From Propionibacteriaceae bacterium UBA6122 (lineage in GTDB: Bacteria; Actinomycetota; Actinomycetes; Propionibacteriales; Propionibacteriaceae), in contig DIVW01000040.1 of assembly GCA_002428365.1 (NCBI GenBank), forward strand, positions 560 to 64,559: DNA of 64,000 nucleotides, in the 5' to 3' direction. The stretch's first letter is position 1; each line of letters opens with the position of its first letter. The notes under the pieces were generated by a model. It ran no database searches. It saw nothing but the letters and a program-made list of their open reading frames with translations, and was not told where the DNA came from. Positions 27,269-37,800 of the stretch are shown piece after piece. A program made the position numbers and the translations under genes.

Positions 27269-29614
27269 TCAGGCTGTGGTGGGGAGGATTTGCCGAATGC
27301 TAGCGGACCGATCACGGGCGCGCCATCGGTTGAGCCAGCGGTCGAATTCAGCAGCGGGGAGGGGCTCGGACAGGAAGTAGCCCTGGCCCTGGTCACAGCC
27401 CATTCGGGTCAGCTCGGTGTAGGCACCCGCGGTCTCAACGCCCTCGGCGACGATACGCAGGCCGAGTCTGTGGGCCAACTCGATGGTGGCGGAGACCAAA
27501 ACGGCGGCGCGGGGGTCATGGGTCATAGGGATCACAAAGGAGTTGTCGATCTTGATCTCGTCGATGGGCATGTCGCGCAGGTAGGACAGCGAGCTGTAAC
27601 CGGTGCCGAAGTCGTCCACGGAGATCCTGACACCATGGTTGCGCAGACTGGTCAGGATGACCCGGGCAAGGTCGCGGTTGACCATGAGGAACCCCTCGGT
27701 GACCTCCAGCTGCAGGTAGCTCGGCGGCACCCTTCGGTCGGCGAGCATTGAGGCGACTTGGTTAGGGAGGTCGGCGTCGACCAGCGAGCTGGCCGAAATG
27801 TTGACAGCAACGGTCAATGGATGACCTTCCCGGTGCCAGGCCGCGGCCTGGTCCAGCGCCTGAGCGAGCACCGTCCGGGTCAACGCGGGCATCAGCCCGG
27901 ACTCCTCGACCAGGTTGACGAAGGCGTCCGGGCCGATCAGGCCACCGGTGGGATGGTTCCAGCGGACCAACGCCTCCACACTATTGACTTCGCCGGTGTC
28001 CAGGTCGACCTTGGGCTGGTAGTGCAGCACGAACTGGTCACTGTCTAGGGCTTTTCGTAGCTCCCGCACTGTCTTCAAGTTGGCCGCAGCGTCGACATCG
28101 TCGGCAGTGCAGTAGATGTGATGACCCTGCCGGGAGGTCTTGGCCTTGTGCATTGCGATGTCGGCTTTGCGCAGCAACACGCTCAGATCGGGGCCGTCGT
28201 CAGGGAACACCGCGATGCCGATGCTGACGCCGACGAGCAGCGAGGTGTCCTCCACGATCAGCGGTTGGCCCACCGCCGCACGCAACCTTGCGGCGGCGTC
28301 CACGGCCTCGTCAGGTCCGGCATCATCGAGCAATATCGCGAACTCATCACCACTCAGGCGGGCCAGCGCGTCGTCACCCCGCAGGTTCTCCTGCAGCCGG
28401 GCACCCACCTTGACCAGCAGCTCGTCGCCGGCACGATGGCCCAGGCGGTCGTTGACTTCCTTGAACCGGTCCAGGTCCAGCATCAACAGGGCCTGGCGAC
28501 GGCACCCAGGCTCGGCCAGGCGGAGGTACGCCTCGGCAAACAAGGCCCGCCGGTTCGGCAACCCCGTCAGCTCGTCGGTGGCAGCCGCTTCTAGACGTTG
28601 GCTCGCCATCCGCTCGAGAAGGCGGGCGGCGAGCTGCGCGCGTATCGCCGCCGCTAACAGCGCGCCCGCGGCCAGGCCCAGAGCCAGCGTCGACACGGGC
28701 ACCTGACTGCCCAGGACCAGTACCCCCAACCCCGCGATGGTAGCCGCCGACGAGACCACCAGGGCCGTCACGCGGGTCGCCGGGCGGTGCCACACCCGCA
28801 CTGCGGCCAACCCGCCCTGGGTTGCGGTCAGCTCGTCCTGAGTAGCGGCGTCGACCCACATCGCCATCAAGGCGAGACCGATCACCCATCCAGCATCCAG
28901 TGGCGTGCCACGCAGATAGGTTCCTGCAGTCAATTCCAGCCCGTAGACCACATCGGCGGCGGCGAAGACCAGCAGACCCGAGGCCAGCAGAGCCCAACGG
29001 CTGCCCATTTGAACACCCTGCACAGCGGCAATGCCAGCGATGGCGGCGACGAGCACCAGATCGAACATCAGGGCGGCCACCGCAACCGCCGTGGCCAAAG
29101 GCGAAAGGCCTGGCGTGGCCGAGCCCAGAACCGGTCCCAGTACCACTGCCAACACGGCGCCTGCACCCAGGGAGCCCACTGCGAAGTCCAGCCACAACCA
29201 TGGCGCCAGACCCCGCGCCTGGTGGCGAACCGTAATGGCCACCGCCGCCAACAGCAGCGGGTAAACCAGCAAATAGCCGATATCAGCCAGCGAAGGGAAC
29301 GGCAGTGACCGGCCATCAACCGTCATAAGGAAGTAGAAAGTGTTCCCCGCGGCGTACGAGGTCACGGCGGCAGCCGCAAGGAGGAATTCGGTGCGCCGGA
29401 ATCCCACCCGGTAGACAGCCAGCCAGCACACCGCCGCAGTTGCCCACACCGTCAACAGACCCAGGCCGCCGCGAACGGAAGTACCTAACCAGTCTCCCAG
29501 GACCAGGCCCCCGCCGAGACCGTGCAAGGCAAGAGCGACTAGGTAGAAAGCCCCGAGGAGCCACATCGCCCACAACAGAACCGCACGCGCCAGGTCATCT
29601 GTACTCGGCTTCAC
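27269..29614 (-). CDS. membrane GGDEF-EAL protein (cyclic di-GMP enzyme)
   Basis: A 781-residue protein. Residues 1 to about 330 form a sensor with some eight to ten transmembrane segments, followed by a GGDEF domain (TDELTGLPNRRALF ... RLSGDEFAILL) and an EAL domain (VEALVRWNHP, LEVTEG, SVDDFGTGYSSL, AEGVET). The EAL signature is complete, so phosphodiesterase activity is expected. The cyclase motif reads SGDEF, not GGDEF, which may weaken synthesis or turn the domain into a GTP-binding regulator. No other cyclic di-GMP gene is nearby. Confidence 0.93.
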   Translation of the reverse strand: MKPSTDDLARAVLLWAMWLLGAFYLVALALHGLGGGLVLGDWLGTSVRGGLGLLTVWATAAVCWLAVYRVGFRRTEFLLAAAAVTSYAAGNTFYFLMTVDGRSLPFPSLADIGYLLVYPLLLAAVAITVRHQARGLAPWLWLDFAVGSLGAGAVLAVVLGPVLGSATPGLSPLATAVAVAALMFDLVLVAAIAGIAAVQGVQMGSRWALLASGLLVFAAADVVYGLELTAGTYLRGTPLDAGWVIGLALMAMWVDAATQDELTATQGGLAAVRVWHRPATRVTALVVSSAATIAGLGVLVLGSQVPVSTLALGLAAGALLAAAIRAQLAARLLERMASQRLEAAATDELTGLPNRRALFAEAYLRLAEPGCRRQALLMLDLDRFKEVNDRLGHRAGDELLVKVGARLQENLRGDDALARLSGDEFAILLDDAGPDEAVDAAARLRAAVGQPLIVEDTSLLVGVSIGIAVFPDDGPDLSVLLRKADIAMHKAKTSRQGHHIYCTADDVDAAANLKTVRELRKALDSDQFVLHYQPKVDLDTGEVNSVEALVRWNHPTGGLIGPDAFVNLVEESGLMPALTRTVLAQALDQAAAWHREGHPLTVAVNISASSLVDADLPNQVASMLADRRVPPSYLQLEVTEGFLMVNRDLARVILTSLRNHGVRISVDDFGTGYSSLSYLRDMPIDEIKIDNSFVIPMTHDPRAAVLVSATIELAHRLGLRIVAEGVETAGAYTELTRMGCDQGQGYFLSEPLPAAEFDRWLNRWRARDRSASIRQILPTTA

Positions 29615-29738
29615 CTCACCACCACCTTGCCGCTCGGCGCATCTTCGACCTCAATTTCCCGGTTTGGAACTCCGGGACCACCGAAGGGCCAATGAAAGCA
29701 AGAAAACCGGCGTGCCAGCGCCGCGCGACAGCCCTTCC

Positions 29739-29793
29739 ACCCTGCAACTGTGCAGGGTCGGACATGCCCAGCTCAAGTCCCCAAAGGGGGACT
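29739..29793 (-). terminator. two hairpins downstream of the tRNA gene
   Basis: AGTCCCC (29776-29782) pairs with GGGGACT (29787-29793), and ACCCTGCA (29739-29746) pairs with TGCAGGGT (29751-29758). Both follow the leftward tRNA and precede the GGDEF-EAL gene, so they may terminate the tRNA transcript or shape the leader of that gene. Confidence 0.5.
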
Positions 29794-29831
29794 CGCCGCT
29801 ATTCCGCCTTGTCAAACGGCACTTTTGTCGG

Positions 29832-29905
29832 TGCCCCCAATGGGATTCGAACCCATACTGTGGCGGGTTTAAGCCGCCTGCCTCTACCGGTTGGGCCATG
29901 AGGGC
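29832..29905 (-). tRNA. tRNA with UAA (Leu) anticodon but short variable loop
   Basis: A 74-base cloverleaf. Acceptor GCCCTCA pairs with TGGGGGC (one G-T pair), discriminator A; the anticodon stem GGCGG/CCGCC holds loop CTTAAAC, giving anticodon TAA. The T arm is ATGGG-TTCGAAT-CCCAT. Only five bases (ACAGT) separate the anticodon and T stems, whereas leucine tRNAs have a long extra arm. The D stem is weak (GCC/GGC). By anticodon it would read UUA, but by shape it is a class I tRNA, so its amino acid is uncertain. CCA is not fully encoded. Confidence 0.85.
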
Positions 29906-29931
29906 CGTGCGGCGCCGAGTCTATCGAAGGG

Positions 29932-30846
29932 TCACTCGGACAGCTCTGCGACGATGCCGTCGAGAATGTCGGCTTCACTGACCACCAGCGGTTGGCGCAC
30001 CCGATCACCGATTAGCCGACAGATCAACGCGCCAGCGCAGATCACATCGGCGCGTCCAGGCACCATGGTCGGGTATTTGTTGACTTGCGCCACTGAAGCG
30101 CCGAGCAATTCGTTGGTGAAGGCGGCCAGCTCGCCGGCGTCCAACGCCGAACCGTGCACTGCATCTCGGTCATAGACGCTCAGGCCCTGAATCAGCGCCG
30201 ACAGGCTCGTCACGGTGCCGCCCACCCCAACCCAGGTGGCTACGGCGGCAAAATCGATGCCACAGCCGTCCAGCAGCGCGTTGATGTGGTCGCTGGCGGC
30301 CGCAACCTCCGCCACCGTCGGCGGGTCAGCGGCCAGGAAGCGCTCCCGAACTCGCACCGAACCGATGTCCAGCGAGACGGCATGCTCCACGGTGCCGTCC
30401 CGGCCGAGGACGAGCTCGGTGGAGCCACCCCCGATGTCGATCACCAGCACCGGCTGCGCCACTGCGGGCAGGGCACTGACCGCCCCGAGGTAGGAGAGCC
30501 TGGCTTCTTCGGCTCCGGGGATGATTTCGGCCTCAACCCCCAACCGGGCGCGCACGCCATCGAAAAACTCCGCCGAGTTCGCTGCGTCCCGGGCGGCCGA
30601 GGTGGCCACCACCCGACGCCGGGCCACGCCCAGCTCATCGAGCTGGGCAGCGAAGTCGGCCATGGCCGCCAAGGTGCGGGCCAGCGCGTCGGGATGGAAG
30701 GCGCCAGTGGCGTCCACGCCCTGCCCCAGCCGAGTGATGTGTAGGCGCCGATCCACCTCGGTGAGGCGGCCGTCACTTTCGCGGCGACTGATCAGTAGGC
30801 GCACGGAGTTGGTGCCGCAATCGATCGCGGCCAGCAGTTCACTCAT
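29932..30846 (-). CDS. Ppx/GppA family exopolyphosphatase
   Basis: A 304-residue enzyme of the actin-like ATPase superfamily that hydrolyses polyphosphate or pppGpp. Phosphate-binding motifs AIDCGTNSVRLLI at the start and VIDIGGGSTELVLG near residue 135 are intact. It is the short actinobacterial form (Rv1026-like). The ATG at 30846 overlaps the DUF501 stop by eight bases; the frame extends to 30906. Last gene of the eno-ftsB-DUF501-ppx series. Confidence 0.92.
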   Translation of the reverse strand: MSELLAAIDCGTNSVRLLISRRESDGRLTEVDRRLHITRLGQGVDATGAFHPDALARTLAAMADFAAQLDELGVARRRVVATSAARDAANSAEFFDGVRARLGVEAEIIPGAEEARLSYLGAVSALPAVAQPVLVIDIGGGSTELVLGRDGTVEHAVSLDIGSVRVRERFLAADPPTVAEVAAASDHINALLDGCGIDFAAVATWVGVGGTVTSLSALIQGLSVYDRDAVHGSALDAGELAAFTNELLGASVAQVNKYPTMVPGRADVICAGALICRLIGDRVRQPLVVSEADILDGIVAELSE

Positions 30847-31342
30847 TCTCAACCAGACACGGCCGCAGCCAGAACTCGCCCAACTGGGCCGCCACTTCGT
30901 CCCCAAGCGGGTTCACCCCTGGCCCAGCAGCCAGCGCGTGCCCCAACAGCGCATGCAGGCACTTCACCCGGTTCGGCATGCCGCCCGCACTCACGCCGGC
31001 GATCTCTGGCACCTCGCCGAGCGCAGCTCGATCAGCCAGGTATGCCTCATGAGCACGGGCATAGGCGGCGGCAGTGTCCGGCTCGTCAGCCAGCCGCTGG
31101 GTCATCTCCGCCATCACCCCGCCAGCCTCCATTGCCGAACAAGCGGCGTGCGCCCGCGGACAGGTGAGGTAGTAGGTGGTCGGGAACGGCGTGCCGTCGC
31201 TTAGGCGTGGGTCCGTGGCCAGAACCGCCGGCTTTCCGCAGGGGCAGCGCCAGGCGACTCCGGCGACTCCCCGGGCCGGCCGACCAAGTTGGGCGGCGAC
31301 AATCTCGGCGTCGGCTTCAGTGAAGGGGGAAAGTTCTGGCAC
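30839..31342 (-). CDS. DUF501 domain-containing protein
   Basis: A 167-residue cytoplasmic protein typical of actinobacteria, with conserved CPCGKPAV and FPTTYYLTCPRAHAACSAME near the N-terminus and RVKCLHALLGHALA toward the end. The cysteine and histidine residues may bind metal. Function unknown; the position between an FtsB-like gene and ppx is conserved in the phylum. Confidence 0.9.
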   Translation of the reverse strand: MPELSPFTEADAEIVAAQLGRPARGVAGVAWRCPCGKPAVLATDPRLSDGTPFPTTYYLTCPRAHAACSAMEAGGVMAEMTQRLADEPDTAAAYARAHEAYLADRAALGEVPEIAGVSAGGMPNRVKCLHALLGHALAAGPGVNPLGDEVAAQLGEFWLRPCLVENE

Positions 31343-31361
31343 GGCGGCATTCTCCCATGAT

Positions 31362-31452
31362 CGGGGTCCGTCCCCGGTGGGCTGCTCACCGGAACCGTCC
31401 CCGTGAGCAGTTCACCGGGGACGGTTCCTCCGCGCGGCTCGGGGGGACGGAC
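31362..31452. repeat. nested palindromic element inside the ftsB-DUF501 gap
   Basis: Three inverted repeats share 91 bases. The outer arms GGGTCCGTCCCC (to 31374) and GGGGACGGACCC (31441-31452) enclose an inner 13-base pair, GGAACCGTCCCCG (31390-31402) with CGGGGACGGTTCC (31415-31427). CTGCTCAC (31381-31388) pairs with GTGAGCAG (31402-31409) as a competing stem. This is not the A/B repeat family. Confidence 0.75.
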
Positions 31453-31466
31453 CCGGTGCGCCGTGA

Positions 31467-32018
31467 CTAGCGCGGAGCCACCCGACGTACCGGTGAATCG
31501 GCGGTGGCCAACGACCCGGCCATGCGCTGCCACCAGGTCTGATCGGTCTCACCGCTCACTGGCCGCTGATCTGATTCCAGAACGACGCCACCACCGACCG
31601 GCTTGCCGTTGTCGTCCACCACTCGATAGCCGGTCTCACCCGGCAGCACCCAGCCCAACCGCTCTCGAGCTTGGGCTTTCACGTAAGCAGGGTCGCTCCA
31701 ACGGGCGAGTTCGGCCTCCAGCTCACTGATCTGCACATTGCGCTCCCGGATCTCCTGCTCGGCTACGGCGAGGTCGCGCTGCTGACTCAGATAGATCTGG
31801 AAAGTGCCACCGAAGGAGATGGCCAAGGCGATGATCACTACGCCCAACGCCAGGGCGCGGCGAGTCAGCTTGAGGCTGCGCTGCCAGCGCGGACGCGGAG
31901 TCTCCTCGGCCGGCGTCGCTACCGGCTTGGCCGGACGCGCGGCTGGACGCGAGCGCCGCTGTTGCGGACGTCCCGGACCTGAGCTGGTACTGCGCGGACT
32001 ACGAGTGGCGCGTGTCAT
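31467..32018 (-). CDS. FtsB/DivIC-like septum formation initiator
   Basis: A 183-residue single-pass protein: a basic, proline-rich cytoplasmic tail of about 50 residues, one transmembrane helix (ALGVVIIALAISFGGTFQIYL), a coiled coil (QQRDLAVAEQEIRERNVQISELEAEL) and the family motif DPAYVKAQARERLGWVLPGE. Such proteins form a complex with FtsL and FtsQ at the division septum. It follows eno after a terminator. The ATG at 32018 is chosen; TTG at 32027 is the only longer start. Confidence 0.9.
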   Translation of the reverse strand: MTRATRSPRSTSSGPGRPQQRRSRPAARPAKPVATPAEETPRPRWQRSLKLTRRALALGVVIIALAISFGGTFQIYLSQQRDLAVAEQEIRERNVQISELEAELARWSDPAYVKAQARERLGWVLPGETGYRVVDDNGKPVGGGVVLESDQRPVSGETDQTWWQRMAGSLATADSPVRRVAPR

Positions 32019-32101
32019 TCTCCCCAACCTTCATCGCTTTCCAGAATAGGTGGGACGAACCAGGCATCCGGCAGTGACGCGCAGCAGAGGTTTCGACATA
32101 A

Positions 32102-32135
32102 AGGTGGCCCCGGTACCGAAGCACCGGGGCCACCT
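32102..32135 (-). terminator. terminator after eno
   Basis: AGGTGGCCCCGGT (32102-32114) and ACCGGGGCCACCT (32123-32135) make a perfect 13-base stem with an eight-base loop, followed leftward by TTTAT. It lies between the eno stop and the ftsB-like gene. Confidence 0.85.
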
Positions 32136-32150
32136 CTAGTTGAGTTCGGC

Positions 32151-33443
<1,293 letters not shown>

Positions 33444-33549
33444 TCAGCTGGTTGACGTCTTCGACGCTCAGCCTACCGGCCAGGGACCCAGTCATCCTCG
33501 GTAGCGCCTAATGGGAGCGCATTCGTCCACCAACTGGACGATTGTGCTA

Positions 33550-34182
33550 TCAAAGTCCCGCTTCGAGTTCGCGGACCTGTTGCTCCAGCCCCCGGACGGC
33601 GACCCGCGCCGCCTGCTCCGGGTCAATGCCCAACTCCTGGGCCCGGGCCACCAGCGCCAACAGGGACGCCCCCAGCTCGGCCGCCGAATCGAGGCGCTCG
33701 GAAGCTTCCGGTAGTTGAAGCTCCAGGCCGTGGCTGGACGCTCGCGAGAGCACTTTGTGCGCCCGGCTCAGCGCCGACATCCGCTCGGGAATGCCCTCCA
33801 ACACCGAGGCGCGACCCTTCTCTACCGCCTTGGCCCGCTCCCAGGAAGCGTTCAAGTCCTCGGGCACGGCGGCGTCAGTGAACACGTAGGGATGGCGCGC
33901 AACCAGCTTGTCGCTGATCCCAGCGGCCACGGCTTCGAGGTCGAAACGTCCGGTCTCGGCGGCGATTTCCGCATGGAAGTAGACCTGGAGCAGCAGATCC
34001 CCCAACTCCTCGACCAGGTGCTCGTCATCGCCGGATTCGACGGCCTCGACCACCTCGAGGGTCTCCTCGATCAGGTAGTGCACCAGCGATTCGTGGGTTT
34101 GGGCGGCATCCCAGGGACAGCCCTGGCGCAGCTGGTGCATGACCTCGGCCAGCCGGACGAGTTCCGGGTGGCCGCCAGTCAT
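33550..34182 (-). CDS. mazG: MazG nucleoside triphosphate pyrophosphohydrolase
   Basis: A 210-residue house-cleaning enzyme that hydrolyses non-canonical or excess NTPs. The MazG metal-binding motif is seen as EETLEVVEAVESGDDEHLVEELGDLLLQVYFHAE, with GCPWDAAQTHESL before it. One MazG domain is complete and the C-terminal half is divergent, like the shorter actinobacterial forms. Lies just downstream of a lipoprotein gene and upstream of eno in reading direction. Confidence 0.94.
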   Translation of the reverse strand: MTGGHPELVRLAEVMHQLRQGCPWDAAQTHESLVHYLIEETLEVVEAVESGDDEHLVEELGDLLLQVYFHAEIAAETGRFDLEAVAAGISDKLVARHPYVFTDAAVPEDLNASWERAKAVEKGRASVLEGIPERMSALSRAHKVLSRASSHGLELQLPEASERLDSAAELGASLLALVARAQELGIDPEQAARVAVRGLEQQVRELEAGL

Positions 34183-34192
34183 GACTTCACGA

Positions 34193-34711
34193 TCAGGAAA
34201 GCTTCTTCGACAGCGAGCCGGTCTCGCCGGTGAGCTGCACCTTGGCCGGGTCCCACTCGCCGAAAACCGGGTTCACTGTCACCGGGACGGTCGGCGCCAC
34301 CTGGGCGAACAGGGCCGCGACATTGCTGTCGTTGAGCATCAGGGTTGCATCGGCGAAGTCGCTCATGAAGGCTTTGCTGGCCTCGTCTTTGGCCAAGGCG
34401 GCGTAAAGCTCATTGGAGGAATAGACCTGCTGGCGCTGAACGTCGGTGATGGTGATGCCAGCCTGCTGCTTCACCATCGCACCGATCCGGGACACGACGA
34501 TGACCTGCACCACCGGGGCCCGCCAGCCACCCCAGTTCGGCGATTCGGGAGAGTTGGCGGCGATGACCTTTGCCACCGCGTCCACCGTGGCTACGGAGAC
34601 CTGTTCGCTGCCGACAGTGGCGGCGATGTTGGGGTTGGTCTTCCCACAACCGGACAACAACAAAAGTCCGGTGACAACGAGTGCCACCAGCTTGACTGCC
34701 GTCTTCTTCAT
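34193..34711 (-). CDS. lipoprotein with SurA-like N-terminal region
   Basis: A 172-residue exported protein with signal peptide and lipobox LLSGCG. The segment after it (AATVGSEQVSVATVDAVAKVIA) resembles the N-terminal domain of SurA/PrsA-like chaperones, but no PPIase domain follows. A comparable lipoprotein (LpqU region) lies near eno in mycobacteria. ATG at 34711 chosen; GTG at 34723 also possible. Confidence 0.8.
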   Translation of the reverse strand: MKKTAVKLVALVVTGLLLLSGCGKTNPNIAATVGSEQVSVATVDAVAKVIAANSPESPNWGGWRAPVVQVIVVSRIGAMVKQQAGITITDVQRQQVYSSNELYAALAKDEASKAFMSDFADATLMLNDSNVAALFAQVAPTVPVTVNPVFGEWDPAKVQLTGETGSLSKKLS

Positions 34712-34800
34712 CTTCGGCCCCACTTTCGTGCTCGTCCGCCGCGGGCGATCCTACCCGCTGCCTCGACTGAGGCTTACCCCCTCGCCGGGATTGTCCAGGT

Positions 34801-37800
34801 TCAGGACGCGCCGCCGGTGCGCACTGGCGCCACCGTGAAGATGTCACTGAGCAGCTTGCGCGCCCAATCGAGGAGCTCAGAATCCACGATGGGCTGCCCG
34901 GTGATCGGACGGGTCATCGGGCGCGGCACCAGTAAATGGCCAGCGGCCTTGCGCAGCTGCGACCCCGGATACAACCGGGCCGCCCGCATTTCGGCCGAAT
35001 CCGGCAAATCAACCGGGGCGAACCGCACCATGGCACCAGCCATCACGATTTCGTGCAGGCCCCGACGACGGGCCTCCAACCGGAAGGACGCCACCAAAAG
35101 CAGTGCCTCCGCCGGGGTGGGCAGCGGTCCGTAGCGATCCAGTAGTTCCTCGCGGACGGCGGTGATGTCGGCCTCGGCGTTCACGGCGGCCAATCGCTTG
35201 TACATCTCCAGGCGTAGCCGCTCCGATTCGACATAATCGGTCGGCAGATGGGCATCCACCGGCAACTCGATCTTCATTTCCGGCTCCGGCTCAGCTTCTT
35301 CACCGCGGAACTCGGCCACTGCCTCCCCCACCAGCCGGATGTAGAGATCGAAGCCGACCTCAGCGATGTGGCCCGACTGCTGGCCACCAAGCAGGTTGCC
35401 GGCACCGCGGATCTCCAGATCCTTCATCGCGATCGCCATGCCCGCACCCAAATCGGTGTGCGCCGCCATCGTGGCCAGCCGGTCGTGGGCCGTCTCAGTG
35501 AGCGGCTTCTCCGGCGGATACAGGAAGTAGGCGTAGCCACGGTCGCGGCCGCGGCCGACCCGTCCGCGCAATTGATGCAGTTGCGCCAGGCCCAACAGAT
35601 CGGCCCGCTCGATCAGCAAAGTGTTGGCGGTGGAGATATCCAACCCGGCCTCCACGATGGTGGTGCACACCAACACATCGGCGCGACGCTCCCAGAAGTC
35701 GATCATCACCTGCTCCAGGGCGTGTTCGTTCATCTGGCCGTGAGCCACCGCGACCCGAGCTTCCGGCACCAGTTCGGCGATCATCTGGGCGGTCTTCTCG
35801 ATGCTCTGCACCCGGTTGTGGATGTAGAACGCCTGACCTTCCCTGGCCAGTTCTCGCCGGATCGCGGCCCGCACCTGGTTGGTGTCGTAAGGACCAGCGA
35901 AGGTGAGCACCGGATGCCGCTCTTCTGGCGGGGTGGCGATCACGCTCATCTCGCGAATGCCGGTGATCGCCATTTCCAGCGTGCGCGGAATCGGGGTGGC
36001 ACTCATCGCCAACACGTCAACGTTGAGCCGCAGCTTCTTCAGGGCCTCTTTGTGCTCCACGCCGAAGCGCTGTTCCTCATCGATGATCACCAGACCGAGG
36101 TCTTTGAACTCCACCGCCGAAGAGATCAAGGAGTGGGTGCCGACCACCACGTCCACCCCGCCAGCGGCCAGGCCTTCAACGATCTTCTTCTTCTCCGCAT
36201 CACTTTGGAAGCGACTCAGCGACGCCACTGTCACCGGGAACCCGGCGTAGCGATCAGCGAAGGTCGCCTGGTGCTGTTGCACCAACAGCGTCGTAGGTAC
36301 CAACACCGCAACCTGTTTGCCGTCCATCACTGCCTTGAAGGCCGCCCGAACCGCGATCTCGGTCTTGCCGTAGCCGACGTCGCCGCAAATCAGCCGATCC
36401 ATCGGGACGATCTGCTCCATGTCCTGCTTGACCTCACCGACTGCAGAAAGCTGGTCGGGGGTTTCAACGTAGGCGAATGCGTCCTCCAACTCGCCCTGCC
36501 AAACAGTGTCGGCGCTAAAGGCATACCCCCGCGATGCCTTGCGGGCCGCGTACAGCTTGATCAGCTCGGCGGCGATCTCGCGGACGGCTTTGCGGGCCCT
36601 CGACTTACGTTTGGCCCAGTCGCCACCGCCGAGTTTGTCCAGCGTGGGGCTCTCCCCGCCCACATAGCGGGTCACCAGATGCAGTTGATCCATCGGGACG
36701 TAGAGCCGGTCGCCGGGCTGGCCGCGCTTGCTGGGCGCGTAGTCGAGCACCAGGTATTCCCGGGTGGCCCCTTGGACGGTGCGCTGGACCATTTCGACGT
36801 AGCGGCCCACCCCGTTGACCTCGTGCACCACCGCGTCGCCCGGGCTCAATTCGAGTGGGTCGATCTGGTTCTTGCGCCTGGCCGGCATCTTCGTCGCGGA
36901 CGGGTCGCGGTCGCGCTGGCCGGACAAATCGGCGGCAGTGAAAACGTCCAGGCCGATGGCGGGCAGGCTGAATCCGTGCCGCAGGCCGCCCCGCACGACG
37001 GTGACCAAGTTCGCTTTCGGGGCTTGAATCAGTTCGGTGGGCTTGGCCACTGGAATATCGGCGGCGGCAAGCACTTCGGCCATCCGCTCAGCCAGCCCGG
37101 CCGATTCGGCCACTAACACCGCGTGATGACCAGCCCGGACGGCTTCCTTGATCGCGGCGAGCGCAGCTTCGGTGTCGCCACGCCACACCGGCGCCTCACT
37201 GGCCGGGACCAGCCGACTGCGCACGGTGCTGAGGTCGGTGGCCCGCACCTCGATCTGGTCGTCCTCGGCAGCGGCAAAAGCTGAGAGGCTCCACCAGCTC
37301 TGGCCGAGCTCCAAGGCATGGGCACGCACATCGGCGAGGCTTTGGTATGCGGCAGCGCCAAGGTCGATGGGCGCTTTGCCGCCTTCGGCTGCGGCCGCCC
37401 AGGAGGCGTTCAGGAATTCCTCGCTGGTGGCCACCAGCTCATGCGCCCTTGACCGGATTCGCTCGGGATCTGAAAGCAGAATCTGAGCGTTCGCCGCCAT
37501 GACGTCGATGAGCAGTTCCAAGCCGTCGGTCAGCACCGGCGCCAACGATTCCATTCCGTCCACGGCGTGCCCGGCGGCGATCCGCTCGAACATCTCAGCC
37601 AGGTTGCCCGGCTCGTTGTGATGGGTGGTGGCCAGGGCTGCGGCCCGCGCACGCACCTGATCGGTGAGCAGTAACTCCCGACACGGCGAGGCAATGACGG
37701 CATCAAGGGTGACTTCACCAGATCGCTGATCGGCCACCGAGAAGGGCCGGATCTCCTCCACGGTGTCGCCGAAGAAGTCGACCCGCACCGGGTGCTCTTC

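Noticed and set aside
35248..37116. A 622-residue open frame on the plus strand inside mfd
   Set aside because: It is antisense to a full-length mfd with all motifs; its His/Gln/Arg-rich composition is typical of reverse-strand frames in GC-rich genes.
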